DNA from: Ficedula albicollis
Lineage: Eukaryota; Chordata; Aves; Passeriformes; Muscicapidae
NCBI RefSeq assembly: GCF_000247815.1
Contig: NW_004775933.1
Location: 124,001 to 188,000 of the forward strand
Direction: 5' to 3'
DNA length: 64,000 bases
Under the pieces are notes generated by a model. The model was not told the DNA's origin. It made no database searches and saw only the letters and a list, made by a program, of their open reading frames with translations. Below are positions 10,995-22,830 of the stretch, one piece after another. Positions within the stretch are counted from its first letter, which is position 1; each line of letters starts with the position of its first letter. A program made the translations under genes and the position numbers.

Positions 10995-11215
10995 TCATGG
11001 GATTGTTTGGGTTGGAAAGGCCCTTAAAGCCCGTCTCATCCCAGCTTCCACTGTCCCAGGGTGCTCCAAGCTTTTGTTCCCGAGGGCCTGGACTGGCCTC
11101 ATCCATCCCTGGCAGTGCCCAAGGCTGGGCTGGAGGCGTTTGGGACTGTGGGAGGTGTCCCTGCCCATGCTGGGGTGGGATTTAAGGTCCCTTCCATCCC
11201 AAACCATCCCATGGG
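10995..11215. mobile_element. Two CR1 fragments, head to head
   Basis: GGATTGTTTGGGTTGGAAAG at 10999 begins a reverse-oriented CR1 3' end that extends to about 11080. It is followed by a + oriented end: CATCCATCCCTGGCAGTGCC, then GGGATTTAAGGTCCCTTCC and CAAACCATCCCATGGG at about 11170-11215. A further + tail (TTTCAGGTCCTTTCCAACCC) is at 11517-11550. Confidence 0.65.
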
Positions 11216-12578
11216 CGGGACAAGGCAGCTCCAGGCAGAGGGGGTGCAGATCCAGCTCATCCCTAAGGGAATTCTGGGCACGCTTTCGAGGCCGCCAGCA
11301 CAGGCAGAAAATCCCCAGGAACAAAAATCCCTGGGTGTGATCCCACCCGTCCGGGAGCTGTGGGGTCACAGCTTTCCTGCCCAGCTCGGGTGTTCCCTGG
11401 GTCCAGGAGAGGTTTGGGAGCTCAGTGTGCCGAGCCAGGAGCAGCCTGGGGCCTGTGGGGACACGCAGGGGGCGATAGGATCTGCCTGGGCTCTGGCTCC
11501 CAGCTGCTGGAAAATCTTTCAGGTCCTTTCCAACCCAAATTCTGTGATTCACCCTCCTCTGGTTTCGTTGGAAAAACCATCCTGGGCTTGGACAGGGAGC
11601 AGGGAATGTGTCAGGACTGGCCTCGCGGGGTTACCGGGGCCGGATCTCCCCAGCCCTGACCCCATTTCACACCTGCTCGGATAATTCCCAGCCTTGGGAT
11701 GCTTTCCTGGGGATGGGCCGGAGCAGAAAGCCCCGGGGCTGTGTCTATCCCTGCAAATTAAGCAGTTCCAGGCTTCAGACACCAATTATCCTCCCGGTTT
11801 AATTATTAAACGATTGCCCAGGTGATTCTCGGGCCCTGTGCCTGGAGCGTTCCCCAGGGGCAGGATGGACTTGGCTCCCTGTTTTTGGGGAGGTCAGCCA
11901 GTGGGGGGAGGTTTGGCCTCTCCAGGTGGAGGATGATCCCAGACTCTTCCATGGCCAGCCAGGCCCAGCTTTCCCAAACTCGGGTCTTCCCAGCTTGGAT
12001 AATTTCCAAATGCAGCCCTGAATTCCTAAGGGAAAGTCATTAATTCTAATTGCAAATGTTAACTCGTAGTATTTTATTTTTAATTTTTTTTTTTAATTTT
12101 TAAAGGCTCCCTTTTTTTGCTGATTAAGGCCTTGCCTGGAGCAGCTGGGATTATCACCAAGGAGTGCTCAATTCCTGGAGCAAAACCAGGGAGAATCCTC
12201 ATTTTTTCCAGCTGATTTCCACCTGGGAAAGGAGCAGCCTGGTCTGGGGGAAGGTGGATGATCTGTGAGCTCCTTCCAGCACAAACCTGCCGTGAAAACT
12301 GATTGATTCCTTCCCAAAACTGTGATCCCACCGAAAAAAAAAAAAAAAATCTCCATCGTTCTCCAAGCTCCCCTCCTGCTCCCTGGCACTTTTGATCCGC
12401 CCCGGGAGTGGGATGGGATGGGATGGGATGGGGTGGGGGAGATTTGCATGCTGCAATTCCAACCAGGAAGTTCCCCGGTGCAGGAGGCGACGGATTCCTC
12501 CCCTGCTTTGGGGGTTTGTTACGGTTTTATTCGTTTTTCCGGTCATCTGGGGGACAACCTTGGGTGGTTTACCCCTCA
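11216..12578. other. Intergenic DNA with an A+T-rich island near 11740-12110
   Basis: No gene is seen. The stretch 11740-11830 (TGCAAATTAAGC, CACCAATTATCC, TTTAATTATTAAACGATTGC) and 12035-12110 (CATTAATTCTAATTGCAAAT) are repeat-free, A+T-rich and rich in TAAT cores. They are possible regulatory islands. An A run starts at 12579 and leads into the N gap. Confidence 0.35.
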
Positions 12579-12600
12579 AAAAAAAAAAAAAAAAAAAAAA

Positions 12601-13498
12601 NNNNNNNNNNNNNNNNNNNNNNNNNNNNNNNNNNNNNNNNNNNNNNNNNNNNNNNNNNNNNNNNNNNNNNNNNNNNNNNNNNNNNNNNNNNNNNNNNNNN
12701 NNNNNNNNNNNNNNNNNNNNNNNNNNNNNNNNNNNNNNNNNNNNNNNNNNNNNNNNNNNNNNNNNNNNNNNNNNNNNNNNNNNNNNNNNNNNNNNNNNNN
12801 NNNNNNNNNNNNNNNNNNNNNNNNNNNNNNNNNNNNNNNNNNNNNNNNNNNNNNNNNNNNNNNNNNNNNNNNNNNNNNNNNNNNNNNNNNNNNNNNNNNN
12901 NNNNNNNNNNNNNNNNNNNNNNNNNNNNNNNNNNNNNNNNNNNNNNNNNNNNNNNNNNNNNNNNNNNNNNNNNNNNNNNNNNNNNNNNNNNNNNNNNNNN
13001 NNNNNNNNNNNNNNNNNNNNNNNNNNNNNNNNNNNNNNNNNNNNNNNNNNNNNNNNNNNNNNNNNNNNNNNNNNNNNNNNNNNNNNNNNNNNNNNNNNNN
13101 NNNNNNNNNNNNNNNNNNNNNNNNNNNNNNNNNNNNNNNNNNNNNNNNNNNNNNNNNNNNNNNNNNNNNNNNNNNNNNNNNNNNNNNNNNNNNNNNNNNN
13201 NNNNNNNNNNNNNNNNNNNNNNNNNNNNNNNNNNNNNNNNNNNNNNNNNNNNNNNNNNNNNNNNNNNNNNNNNNNNNNNNNNNNNNNNNNNNNNNNNNNN
13301 NNNNNNNNNNNNNNNNNNNNNNNNNNNNNNNNNNNNNNNNNNNNNNNNNNNNNNNNNNNNNNNNNNNNNNNNNNNNNNNNNNNNNNNNNNNNNNNNNNNN
13401 NNNNNNNNNNNNNNNNNNNNNNNNNNNNNNNNNNNNNNNNNNNNNNNNNNNNNNNNNNNNNNNNNNNNNNNNNNNNNNNNNNNNNNNNNNNNNNNNNN
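12601..13498. other. Assembly gap (898 N)
   Basis: A run of N preceded by 22 A bases. The true length and content are unknown. Confidence 0.99.
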
Positions 13499-14930
13499 AG
13501 GGTGTTTGCCTGGGGGTGATGATGAGAGGAAAAACAAAAAATTAAGAGGAAGAGGGAAGGGGTGAGCTGGGAGTGCTCCGACCATTCCGTTTATTTGGTG
13601 CCAATGATCCCAAATTTTGGGCTGCGGTGCTGGAAGGGCCAGTCTGGAACTGGGAGACCAAAGGGGCTTGGGAATGGCGGCCAGGGAGGGAAAAATCCAA
13701 AAGTTTGCAGTTGTTTGGTTGAGAAAAACATTTCCCAACAGCCTCCAAATCCATCTCGGGCTTCTGGAATGTTCTCCGTGCTCAGGGATTGGGACCCAGA
13801 GAGGCTGGGATTGAGGAGGAGGGTGGGGAGGGGGCGTGGGGGTGTTGGGGCTGCAGCACCTCCGAGGCTGGACAACAACAGGAGGGGACTGGGCTGGGGC
13901 AGGACGCGGGGCATGGCCGGAATCTCCTCCAAAATCCATCCAAAAGCGTCCTGCTCCCCACCCCAGCCAGCTCAGATCCCCCTTTTCGGGGTCAGGAGGT
14001 GGTGGAGTTCTCTGCCTGGTGGGAAGTCAGGGTTCCCATCCAGAGGGTTTGAAGTATCTCTTTTGGGGTTTGCTGCATTTGGGGTCAAACCCAGCTCTTC
14101 CCCAAAGCCCCGTGGCTGGGAGCAGTTCTTGGAGCAGCTCTCATTCCCACCTCTGCTTCAACAGAAATCCTTCCTTCCCAAAACTGGGAACTGAGCAGTT
14201 CCCTGTGCCTCTCCTGAAACCTGGGGCCCTCTGACACCTCCTGTGAGGCCCCTCCAGTTGAATCTCAGTGACAAAAACGAGGCTCCTCCTGTCCCCGCTG
14301 AGGGGGTTCCAGCCAGGACTCAGCTCCCCGATTTTCCCACCCGAACAATTTGGGGCAGTTGGGACACCTCGGAGTCCAGCTGCTGTTCCAGGAGGATGGA
14401 ATCCTCCCAGAGGAGCTGAGTTCTCACAGCCAGGGACAATCCTGGGACTGCTGAGGCTGGGGAAGCCCCTCCAGGGCCATCCAGTCCCACGCCACACCCA
14501 GGAATTCCCTCCGGGGATGGGGATTCCAAACCTCCCTGGGCACTTCCAGCTCCTGACTGGAATTCCATGGGGCAATTCCTGCCGGTGCCCACCCTCGGGA
14601 CAGTGTCCCCTCGTCCTGTCCCTGGGAGCAGCAGCTGCGGGGCTGGGGGGGCCCCTGTGGCTTTGGGCTGAAGGTCACTCGTGGCCAGGGAGCTGCTCCC
14701 GGCTCTTGGTGTGGTCAGCAAAGCAAATTCCGTGTTCAGACAGGCTCCTCCGTGGGCAGACAGGGACAGGGGAGGGAGGCCTGGGGGCATGTGGGGGCCT
14801 TGGCAGCGCTGGGCTCGATGCTCTGGGAGCTGTTTCCTCCTGGAGGGTTCTGTGATTCCGTCCCTGAGCCTCCCCCCTGCCTTGTGTCCATCGTCCACCC
14901 CTCCCTCCCTTCCAAAACCCCTCGTTTCCA
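13499..14930. other. Intergenic DNA, no gene seen
   Basis: Unique or heavily degraded sequence. Short CR1-like words occur (for example CCTCCAGGGCCATCCAGTCC near 14470), but I cannot delimit an element. Frames over it show no domain. Confidence 0.35.
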
Positions 14931-14934
14931 TCAA

Positions 14935-15215
14935 TCCCAGGACTGCAGAATATCCTCAGTTTGAAGGATTCACAGGGATCATCCATCCAAAACTTTTCCC
15001 TGCCCTGACCCCCCCCCAAAATCCCACCCTGGGCATCCCAAATGCTCCTGGAGCTCTGTGGCATTCCCTGGGGAGCCTGGGCAGTGCCCAGCACCCTCTG
15101 GATCAGGAATCTTTCCCTAAAATCCACCCTGGACCTCCCAGACCCAGCTCCAGGCTGTGAAAATTGTCTGAAGTCCTCGTGTGCTCCTGCAGGACCTTCT
15201 GCAACTCTGATCACA
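14935..15215 (-). mobile_element. CR1 LINE 3' fragment, reverse orientation
   Basis: CACAGGGATCATCCATCCAA, AATGCTCCTGGAGCTCTG, CATTCCCTGGGGAGCCTGGG and CAGTGCCCAGCACCCTCTGG occur in the order expected for a reverse-complemented avian CR1 tail. Confidence 0.65.
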
Positions 15216-16640
15216 CTGCAGGTGAGAGAAAAAGGAGATTTTTTGTTTTGTTTTTGCTTGTCCTCTCCCATTTCTCAGCCCCTGAGGTGAGACTTTAGCT
15301 ACAGGAAGGACTTTTTACAAATATCTGCTGTGATTTGGGCATTGTCAGGCCTGGGGACCTTCTGTGAGTCCAGAGCAAAGCCCAGATCTGGCCAAGGATG
15401 GCTGAGCCAGACTTAACGATGTTGCTTGGGTAATTAGACAAAAAAAGGTCTTTACCAGGCGCGAGGAGGGGTGGGAAGGGCAGAGCTGATGTGGTTGTTA
15501 ATCCCATAAACCAGGGAAAATCCAGGCAATAACTCCTGTGGGAGCAGCCTGTGAAAGGCTGGGAGAGCAGCGCTGCTCCCAATCCATCATTTTCAGTGCC
15601 AGAATTCCCTGCTGGATTCGTTTGCTCCTCTCCAGGGGGGACTTGCTGCTGGGGACAGGGCTGAGGGGTCACCCCTGGCTCCACACTTCTGTCCCCTCAG
15701 CTGGGGCTGGAGCCTGGAGCGGGGCTGAGGATCCCCAAAGGAAATCAAGGGTGGGAAAAGATCAGAGAAAAAGAATCCCGAAGTTATGATGAGAAGAAAT
15801 GACACCCAATTCCCTCATTCTTGGGAAGCTGGTGCTCTGATGACCCCAAATTCTGCTTCCTCCTCTAATTGTGAGCGAGGGATTCATCTCACCCGGCTTT
15901 AGATGCCTGGAATCTTCCAGGATCTCCCACCTGGGATTCACCTGAGGGATTTTAGGTGACTGGAGGAATCCTGGACAGGTGAAATGTCCTTGTCCAGCCA
16001 GGAGGGAAATGTTTGAGAATCTTGGTGTCTTCCCAGCAAATATCCTGGCTCAGGATTTTTCCAGTCTCCACTCCCTTTTCCCAGCCCAGAGTGGATCAGC
16101 CAAGTTCATCCTCCCCTTAGATTTTTTTTTTATTGCCATGGAATTGGGCCAGGAGATCCATCCCATCCCAAGGCATGGTCACTTCCCTGGGAGGACAGAT
16201 CCTGTCCCACTTTCCACTTTTCCATTGGGAATCCTCAAAGATGTTGTCCCATTCCAGCTGGCATCACTTGAATACCAAAAGAACTCATCTGGACAGACAC
16301 TGGAAGAGTTTTCTGGGAGCAGCTGACGGTTTTCAGAAGGAATTTGGACATTCCACGACCCCAGGAGCATCTCCCAGGAATATCCTTCCTGGGGAGAGGC
16401 AGGACAGTGTCCAGGGAGGATGTGTGACATCCCTGGGGACTGCAGCAGCTGGATCTGCCCCTCAGCATCCCAGCAGGGATTGGAGGGGATTTTCTGTGTG
16501 TCCCTGGGAGGAAACCTCGGGAAGGGCAGGGAGGGTGCAGTGCCTTGCCCAAAATTATCCCCCTTACCCCAAATGGGACCTTTAAACAGGTTGGAAAGTG
16601 GGGATTGGGGATGGGGGCTGAGCTTCTTTTATCCCTTGAA
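15216..16640. other. Intergenic DNA, no gene seen
   Basis: I recognise nothing specific in this stretch. Confidence 0.35.
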
Positions 16641-16644
16641 GATC

Positions 16645-16790
16645 CTTGAGCCGCAGATCACGGAATCCTGGGATGTGCAGAGTGGGAAGGGACCCCCGGG
16701 GTCATCGAGCCCGGCTCCTGGCCCTGCCCAGGATCACTCCCAAGTCTCCCATTCCACCTTCACCCTGTCTGGCAGGGCTCCTCCTCTTTA
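16645..16790 (-). mobile_element. CR1 LINE 3' fragment, reverse orientation
   Basis: ATCACGGAATCCTGGGATGT, GTGGGAAGGGACCCCCGGGG, GTCATCGAGCCCGGCTCCTG and GCCCTGCCCAGGATCACTCC match the reverse-complemented CR1 tail order. Confidence 0.6.
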
Positions 16791-16859
16791 ATCTCCCTCC
16801 CCGATGGCATCTCCTGGCATTAATTTGGTTTTTTTCCTTGTCTCTCCCCGCCGCTCCGC

Positions 16860-17400
16860 TTCCGTGAAGGAGCGGAGAGGAGGGAAATCCCCCCAAATTC
16901 CCATTTTTCCCTCCGCCCAGGGCAGGTGCTGAGCGGGATCGCGGCGCTCTGCTCGGGTGTGTGGGCAGGCAATCCGGGGAAAAAGGGAACAGTAGCTTCT
17001 TCTCTCCCCGGCGACGCCGACGTGGTGATCAGAGGAGCTGGCCAGAGTCCTAATGAAGATAAATGAGTATTCCCACTCCTCCAGCTCCTCCAGCTTTTAT
17101 TGATGGGCTGTGGGGTGAAAGGCGAGGGCCGGAATGTTCATTTCACGGGCTGGGGTGGAGGGGAAGGTGCAGGGAAAAGCGCCTGGTGCCGGGAAGTTCC
17201 TCCACTCGGCTTTACAAGGCTTTCTCCATTCCTTCCCCATCCATCACCTCCCGGGATCCCTTTGTAAATGCAAATTGCACTTTGATAGGAATAATGCACT
17301 GAGCCCCATTAGTGTCGGGTAATGGGGAGGGTGATTTTAACGCCATCCTTCTTCAAATAAGGCACCGAGGAGCTTCTCCGGGGCTGTGTATCAAAAACCC
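16860..17400. promoter_or_regulatory. Candidate conserved noncoding element with SOX/octamer-like site
   Basis: A repeat-free block unlike its flanks. It contains CCTAATGAAGATAAATGAG, AGCTTTTATTGATGGGC, CCCTTTGTAAATGCAAATTG, GCCCCATTAGTGTCGGGTAA and a second TAATGGGGAGGGTGATTTTA. The octamer ATGCAAAT at 17268-17275 is directly preceded by CTTTGTAA, close to a SOX-OCT composite site. The spacing differs by one base from the usual form. The enhancer role is inferred. Confidence 0.4.
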
Positions 17401-17689
17401 ATCTGGGACCGGGCTCCTCCCATCCCCGGCCTTGGCAGGAGCTGGGATATTTTTTATTTTGGGGCTCACGAGTCTGGGATTTTTTTTTTTCTATTTGGGC
17501 TTGAGGTTCTGGGGTATTTTGTGTCTGAGGATTGGGATTTTTTTGGTTTGGGGTTGGGGGTTTGTGGGGCAGCCTGAGGGTTTGGCCCCGTTAACGAGAG
17601 CTCGGAGCTCGACCACCTTGACCTGGTCCCAGGATGGCTTTAGACTGGAACTGGGGAGATTTAGACTGGATTTGGGATGGACCTCCCAG

Positions 17690-17920
17690 GAGAGCTGGGG
17701 TTGGGGACAGGACACAGGGAATGGCTCCACTGGGATCTTGGGAAGGAATTCCTGCCTGGAATGGGATTCCCAGATTGGCTGTGGCTGCCCCTGGATCCCT
17801 GGCGGTGCCCAAGGCCAGGCTGGATCCCACTGGGACAGTGGAGGTGTCCCTGAACATGGATGGGGTGGAATGAGATGATCCTTAAAATCCCTTCCCACCC
17901 AAACCATTCCGGGTTTCTGG
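17690..17920 (+). mobile_element. CR1 LINE 3' fragment
   Basis: GGGGACAGGACACAGGGAAT, GATTCCCAGATTGGCTGTGG, CGGTGCCCAAGGCCAGGC, GATGATCCTTAAAATCCC and CACCCAAACCATTCCGGG occur in CR1 order, in + orientation. It sits directly before a second, longer copy. Confidence 0.75.
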
Positions 17921-18268
17921 AGCCCCTCAGCTCTGCAGCCAGGCTGGGAGAGCTGGGAATGTTCCCCTGGAGAAGGGAAAATCCCAGGGGATGCTCAGAG
18001 TCCCTGCAGGGGCTCCAGGAGAGCTGGAATTGGGGACAAGGCCTGGAGGGACAGGACACAGGGAATGGCTCCACTGGGAAAGGGGAGACTGGGCTGGGAT
18101 CTTGGGAAGGAATTCCTGCCTGGGCTGGGATTCCCAGATTGGCTGTGGCTGCCCCTGGATCCCTGGCAGTGCCCAAGGCCAGGCTGGATCCACCTGGGAC
18201 AGTGGGAGTGTCCCTGCCTGTGGCAGGACTTTAATCCCTTCCAGCCCAACACATCCCATGATTCCATG
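17921..18268 (+). mobile_element. CR1 LINE 3' fragment, longer copy
   Basis: It extends further 5' than the other copies: CAGCTCTGCAGCCAGGCTGG, CCCCTGGAGAAGGGAAAATC, then AGGGACAGGACACAGGGAAT and the same tail as the element at 17690. It ends at ACATCCCATGATTCC. The two copies are in tandem and share a nearly identical 150-bp middle, so local duplication after insertion is possible. Confidence 0.75.
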
Positions 18269-20035
18269 GCAAGGTTGTGCCAGACTGGAATTCCTGGACC
18301 ATGGGATGGTGGGAAAACCTTCATCCTTCCCAGTTCTCCATGTGGGGAAGGACCAGCTGGGATTTTTGGGGGCTGAGATCCTTTATCCCCTGGATCTGTT
18401 CCCTCCCAGGCTCTGCCAGGTGCTCCCAGCAGGACGGTGCTGGCCCAATCCTGGCCGTGCCCATCTCCCATGGGATGGAGCTTTGGGATGTCCAGACCAG
18501 CCCCTCACATCCCTGGGATGTTCCTGCACCACCAAACAGATTTTCCTCATCTCCCAGCGTGAGCAGCAGCAGCTCCAGCTCTGAAATCGGTTAAAGCTGC
18601 TGTAAAATTCCAGAAAAAAGGAACATTTGAAGGCACTGAGATCCCCCTACACACTCACACTTTGGGAGGTCAGAAAAAAAAACAACTTTGAAGTGTTTAA
18701 AAACAAATCTGGAGCCTCGTTCATCTTCATTAATGAGATATTTAGCCAGGCCCTTTTAATAACTTTTTGATGCCTATGCCAAGTGAAAAAATAAAAATAA
18801 AAAAAAAAAAAAAACCAACGAAACATTTTCTGCTTAAAAGACCTTCAGTTTGGTCTCTTTGCTGATTAAAAGACCATTCTGCTCCATGCCTTTTCCCACC
18901 TTCATCCCTAAATCCTTGCTTTTTTTTTCCCCTGGTGTCACCATCACGTTCCATCAGAGCAGCTTTTCCACAGGCACCACCGGGATTTGTGACGGTGAGC
19001 TCAGGGGAAGGAAGTGACTTTTGTCATCTTTCCCAGGTTTTCCACAGGTTTTCCATGCAGGATTTAACCCCCTGGAGAAATCAACCCCGCTGGATCCCTC
19101 CCCCCACCTGTTTGGGTGGGAATTGTTCCTGAGCCGGGGTGGGCTTTCTCCAGGAAGAACTGGAAATCAAAACCAAAGGATGGCTCCAAAGGTGTGGCCC
19201 TCCAGCACCTTCCCAGTGGAGCTGGAAGATTTAGAGCCAGTCAGGAACTTCTGAGCGAGTCCCAGCGTGGCTCTTCTGAACTCCGGGGTGGGAACCACCG
19301 ATTTTGGGGGTCCTTGACTCCCAAAATGAAGGATTTGGGGAGGGAGAAGTCCTTTCATAAATCAAGCGTGGAGAACAAAGGGAGGGAGCATGGAAAGCAG
19401 AGGGGGGACTTCCCTGTTTCTGGAGGAGCAGGAGGAGAGGGATGGGGACAGGGACGGCAGCGTCGTTAAAGTGAAATCCCGACTGGAATGACAAAAGGAA
19501 AAGCAATTAAAGCCAGATTTGTTCCCCTGGGCCGGAGGAAGGAGGATCCCGTTGGATTTGTTCCTCCTTTCTTGTTTCCTTCAAAGCCAGGAGATCAATT
19601 GCGGGCCTTAATGAGAACCGTCTCGTGCCAGAGGTGGACAATGAGCGGGACGGGGACATCCCGGGGATTTTACGGCAGCTCAGAGCCTTGGGATCCGGCC
19701 CTGGAAGGGCCAGCCCAGCCCTGGGAGTGCCAGCCCATCGTCTCTGGGCTTGGTGAGTATCCCAGCTCCGAGCCCGAGCAGGGAGCGCTGCTGGCAATTC
19801 CCACTCGTGATCCCGGACCTGGGAAAGGACGAGTCCCACGGATCCCATGGGATGAGTGCCCGTGGGTCCATCCTTGGTCCCTTGGGGTCTGGAAATCTGG
19901 GATCAGGATCTGTTTTTAAAGCCCCCATCCCTGGGTTTTTGTGCTCTGTGAGTATCCCAGAGCTGAGCCTGAGCAGGGAACACCGGAGGCAATTCCCATC
20001 CTTGATCCCGGGTCTGGGAAAGCATCTCAGCCCTC
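18269..20035. other. Intergenic DNA with A+T-rich island at 18690-18880
   Basis: No gene is seen. At 18690-18880 a repeat-free, A+T-rich segment contains TCATCTTCATTAATGAGATA and CCTTTTAATAACTTTTTGAT, a possible conserved element. A second such segment lies at 19498-19625 (AAAAGCAATTAAAGCCAG, GATCAATTGCGGGCCTTAAT). Confidence 0.35.
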
Positions 20036-20039
20036 CTGG

Positions 20040-21905
20040 AGACCCTGGGGGAGACGGGAATGACCTTGGGGAAATTGGAATGGCCTTGGGGAGACAGGAA
20101 CGATCTTGGGGAAATGGGAAGGGCCTCAAGGAGGTGGGAATGGTCTCGTGGAGACAGGAATGGCCTTAAGGAGGTGGGAATGGCCTTGGGGAGATGGGAA
20201 TGGCCTTGGGGAAATGGGAATGGTCTCGGGGAGATGGGGAATGTCCTCAAAGAGACGGGAATGGTCTCATGGAGATGGGAATGGCCTTGGGAAAATGGGG
20301 ATGGTCTCATAGAGGCCTTGGGGAAATGGGAATGGTCTCGGGGAGATGGGGAATGTCCTCAAAGAGACGGGAATGGTCTCATGGAGATGGGAATGGCCTT
20401 GGGAAAATGGGGATGGTCTAATGGAAACAGGAATGACCTTGGAGAAATGGGAATGGCCTCTGGGAGATGGGGATAGCCTTGGGGAAATGGAGATGGTCTC
20501 ACGGAGATGGGAATGGCCTTAAGGAGGTGGGAATGGCCTTGGGGAAATGGGGATGGCCTCGGGGAAATGGGAATGGTCTCGGGGAGATGGGGAATGTCCT
20601 CAAAGAGACGGGAATGGTCTCATGGAGATGGGAATGGCCTTGGGAAAATGGGGATGGTCTAATGGAAACAGGAATGACCTTGGAGAAATGGGAATGGCCT
20701 CTGGGAGATGGGGATAGCCTTGGGGAAATGGAGATGGTCTCACGGAGATGGGAATGGCCTTAAGGAGGTGGGAATGGCCTTGGGGGGATGGGAATGGCCT
20801 TGGGGAAATGGGAATGGTCTCGGGGAGATGGGGAATGTCCTCAAAGAGACGGGAATGGTCTCACGGAGATGGGAATAGCCTTAAGGAGGTGGGAATGGCC
20901 TTGGGGAAATGGGGATGGCCTCGGGGAGACAGGAATGACCTTGGAGAAATTGGAATGGCCTCGGAGACATGGGAATGGCCTCGGGGAGGTGGGAATGGCC
21001 TCGGGGAAATGGGAATGGTCTCATGGAGATGGGAATGACCTTGGAGAAATGGAAATGGTCTCATGGGGATGGGAAAGGCCTCAAGTAGGTGGAAATGGCC
21101 TCAGGGAGATGGGAATGGCCTCGGGGAGATGGGAATGACCTTGGAGAAATTGGAATGGCCTCGGGGAGGTGGGAATGGCCTCGGGGAAATGGGAATGGTC
21201 TCATGGAGATGGGAATGACCTTGGAGAAATGGAAATGGTCTCATGGGGATGGGAAAGGCCTCAAGTAGGTGGAGGGGATGGGAAGGGCCTCAAGTAGGTG
21301 GAAATGGCCTCTGGGAAATGGGAATGGCCTCAGGGAGATGGGAATGGTCTCATGGGGATGGGAAGGGCCTCAAGTAGGTGGAAATGGCCTCTGGGAAATG
21401 GGAATGGCCTCAGGGAGATGGGAATGGTCTCATGGGGATGGGAAGGGCCTCAAGTAGGTGGAAATGGCCTCTGGGAAATGGGAATGGCCTCAGGGAGATG
21501 GGAATGGTCTCATGGGGATGGGAAGGGCCTCAAGTAGGTGGAAATGGCCTCTGGGAAATGGGAATGGCCTCAGGGAGATGGGAATGGTCTCATGGGGATG
21601 GGAAGGGCCTCAAGTAGGTGGAAATGGCCTCTGGGAAATGGGAATGGCCTCAGGGAGATGGGAATGGCCTCAGGGAGATGGGAATGGCCTCGGGGAGATG
21701 GGAATGGTCGTATGGGGATGGGAATGGCCTCAAGTAGGTAGAAATGGCCTCAGGGAGATGGGAATGGTCTCATGGGGATGGGAAGGGCCTCAAGTAGGTG
21801 GAAATAGCCTCTGGGAAATGGGAATGGCCTCAGGGAGATGGGAATGGTCTCATGGGGATGGGAATGGCCTCAGGGAGATGGGAATGGCCTCGGAGAAACG
21901 GGAAT
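20040..21905 (+). repeat. 20-bp minisatellite with 80- and 240-bp higher-order units
   Basis: Monomers of about 20 bp resemble GGGAATGGCCTCGGGGAGAT. A block starting GGGAATGGTCTCGGGGAGAT and containing GGGAATGTCCTCAAAGAGAC recurs at about 20216, 20329, 20570 and 20810. The last two are 240 bp apart. From about 21285 to 21650 an 80-bp unit built on GGGCCTCAAGTAGGTGGAAA repeats almost perfectly at least four times. The purine-rich strand is +. Reading frames inside it are repeat by-products. Confidence 0.95.
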
Positions 21906-22494
21906 GGCCTCGGCAAGCGGACACTCAACTCACGCCAACATCGAGGCCCCACGTCCCAGGCCAAGGCAGGGAGGACACAGCAGGGGGGATAAAATTCCCG
22001 ACCACCCCGGGGACCACCCCCATCTCCCACTCCACGGGCGGCGGCAGCGGGGCCTGGGGGAACCCGGAGCCTCCCAAATCCGCGCCGAGCCGCCTCTTCC
22101 GCGGCCTCCGCGCCGGGCCCTGGGGATGAATCTCCTTTCAGAGCGAATTCTTTGCTCTGTCACCCGATCGGCCTCGATCCCTGGAGCTCCAGCAGGAGAG
22201 AGGGACCTTTCAGGGCCGGGCTGGGGGGCAGGGCTGAGCTAATCACCCTGGGCTCTTAATGAATGCAAATGAGCTCCGACCCAGGGCTTGCGTTATTTCC
22301 AAATATTAGCAACCTCCTGCCTGGAGTCCTGGGAATCCCTGGATTCGTCCTGAGGTCTCCTCATCCGGAATGCTTGAGGCTCACGTGGGGTTTTATTCGG
22401 GTTGAGGATGCTCAAAGGGGGCAACGCTTCCCGGTTATCCCACACCAGCACCCCACTTACTCCTTAAAATCCCAATTTCCCTTCCTGTCCTCAA
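21906..22494. other. Unique DNA with an octamer-containing island
   Basis: G+C-rich to about 22120. Then 22130-22320 holds TGAGCTAATCACCCTGGGC, CTCTTAATGAATGCAAATGA and TTGCGTTATTTCCAAATATT, with a perfect octamer ATGCAAAT at 22263-22270. This is a possible enhancer island. No exon is seen. Confidence 0.35.
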
Positions 22495-22830
22495 TCTGGG
22501 ATATTCCGTGCAGGAAAATGGGGTTTCTATCCTAAAAATCTCCTAATTACTCTTCCCATTTTTAATCTTGGGGTTTTCGTGCAGGAAAATGGGGTTTCTA
22601 TCCTAAAAATCTCCTAATTTCTCTTCCCATTTTTAATCTTGGGGTTTCTATCCTAGAAATCTAATTTCTCTTCCCATTTTTAATCTGGGATATTCCATGC
22701 AGGAAAATGAGGGTTTTATCCTAAAAATTCTTCTGATTTCTCTCTTCATCCTCATTCTGGGACGGGAAGAGAAATCAGGATCAATCCCATTATCCCATGC
22801 AGGATAGTGGGTTTTGCCTTCTAGAAATCC
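22495..22830 (+). repeat. About 72-bp tandem repeat, four to five copies
   Basis: The shared words GTGCAGGAAAATGGGGTTTC, TATCCTAAAAATCTCCTAAT and CTCTTCCCATTTTTAATCTT recur. One copy is shortened at 22640-22680, and later copies near 22690 and 22790 are more diverged. Confidence 0.85.

Noticed and set aside
12322..13939. Long frames across 12601-13498
   Set aside because: They consist mainly of undetermined residues through an N gap.
20040..22129. Repetitive frames such as MASGKWEWPQGDGNGLMGMG
   Set aside because: By-product of the 20-bp minisatellite.
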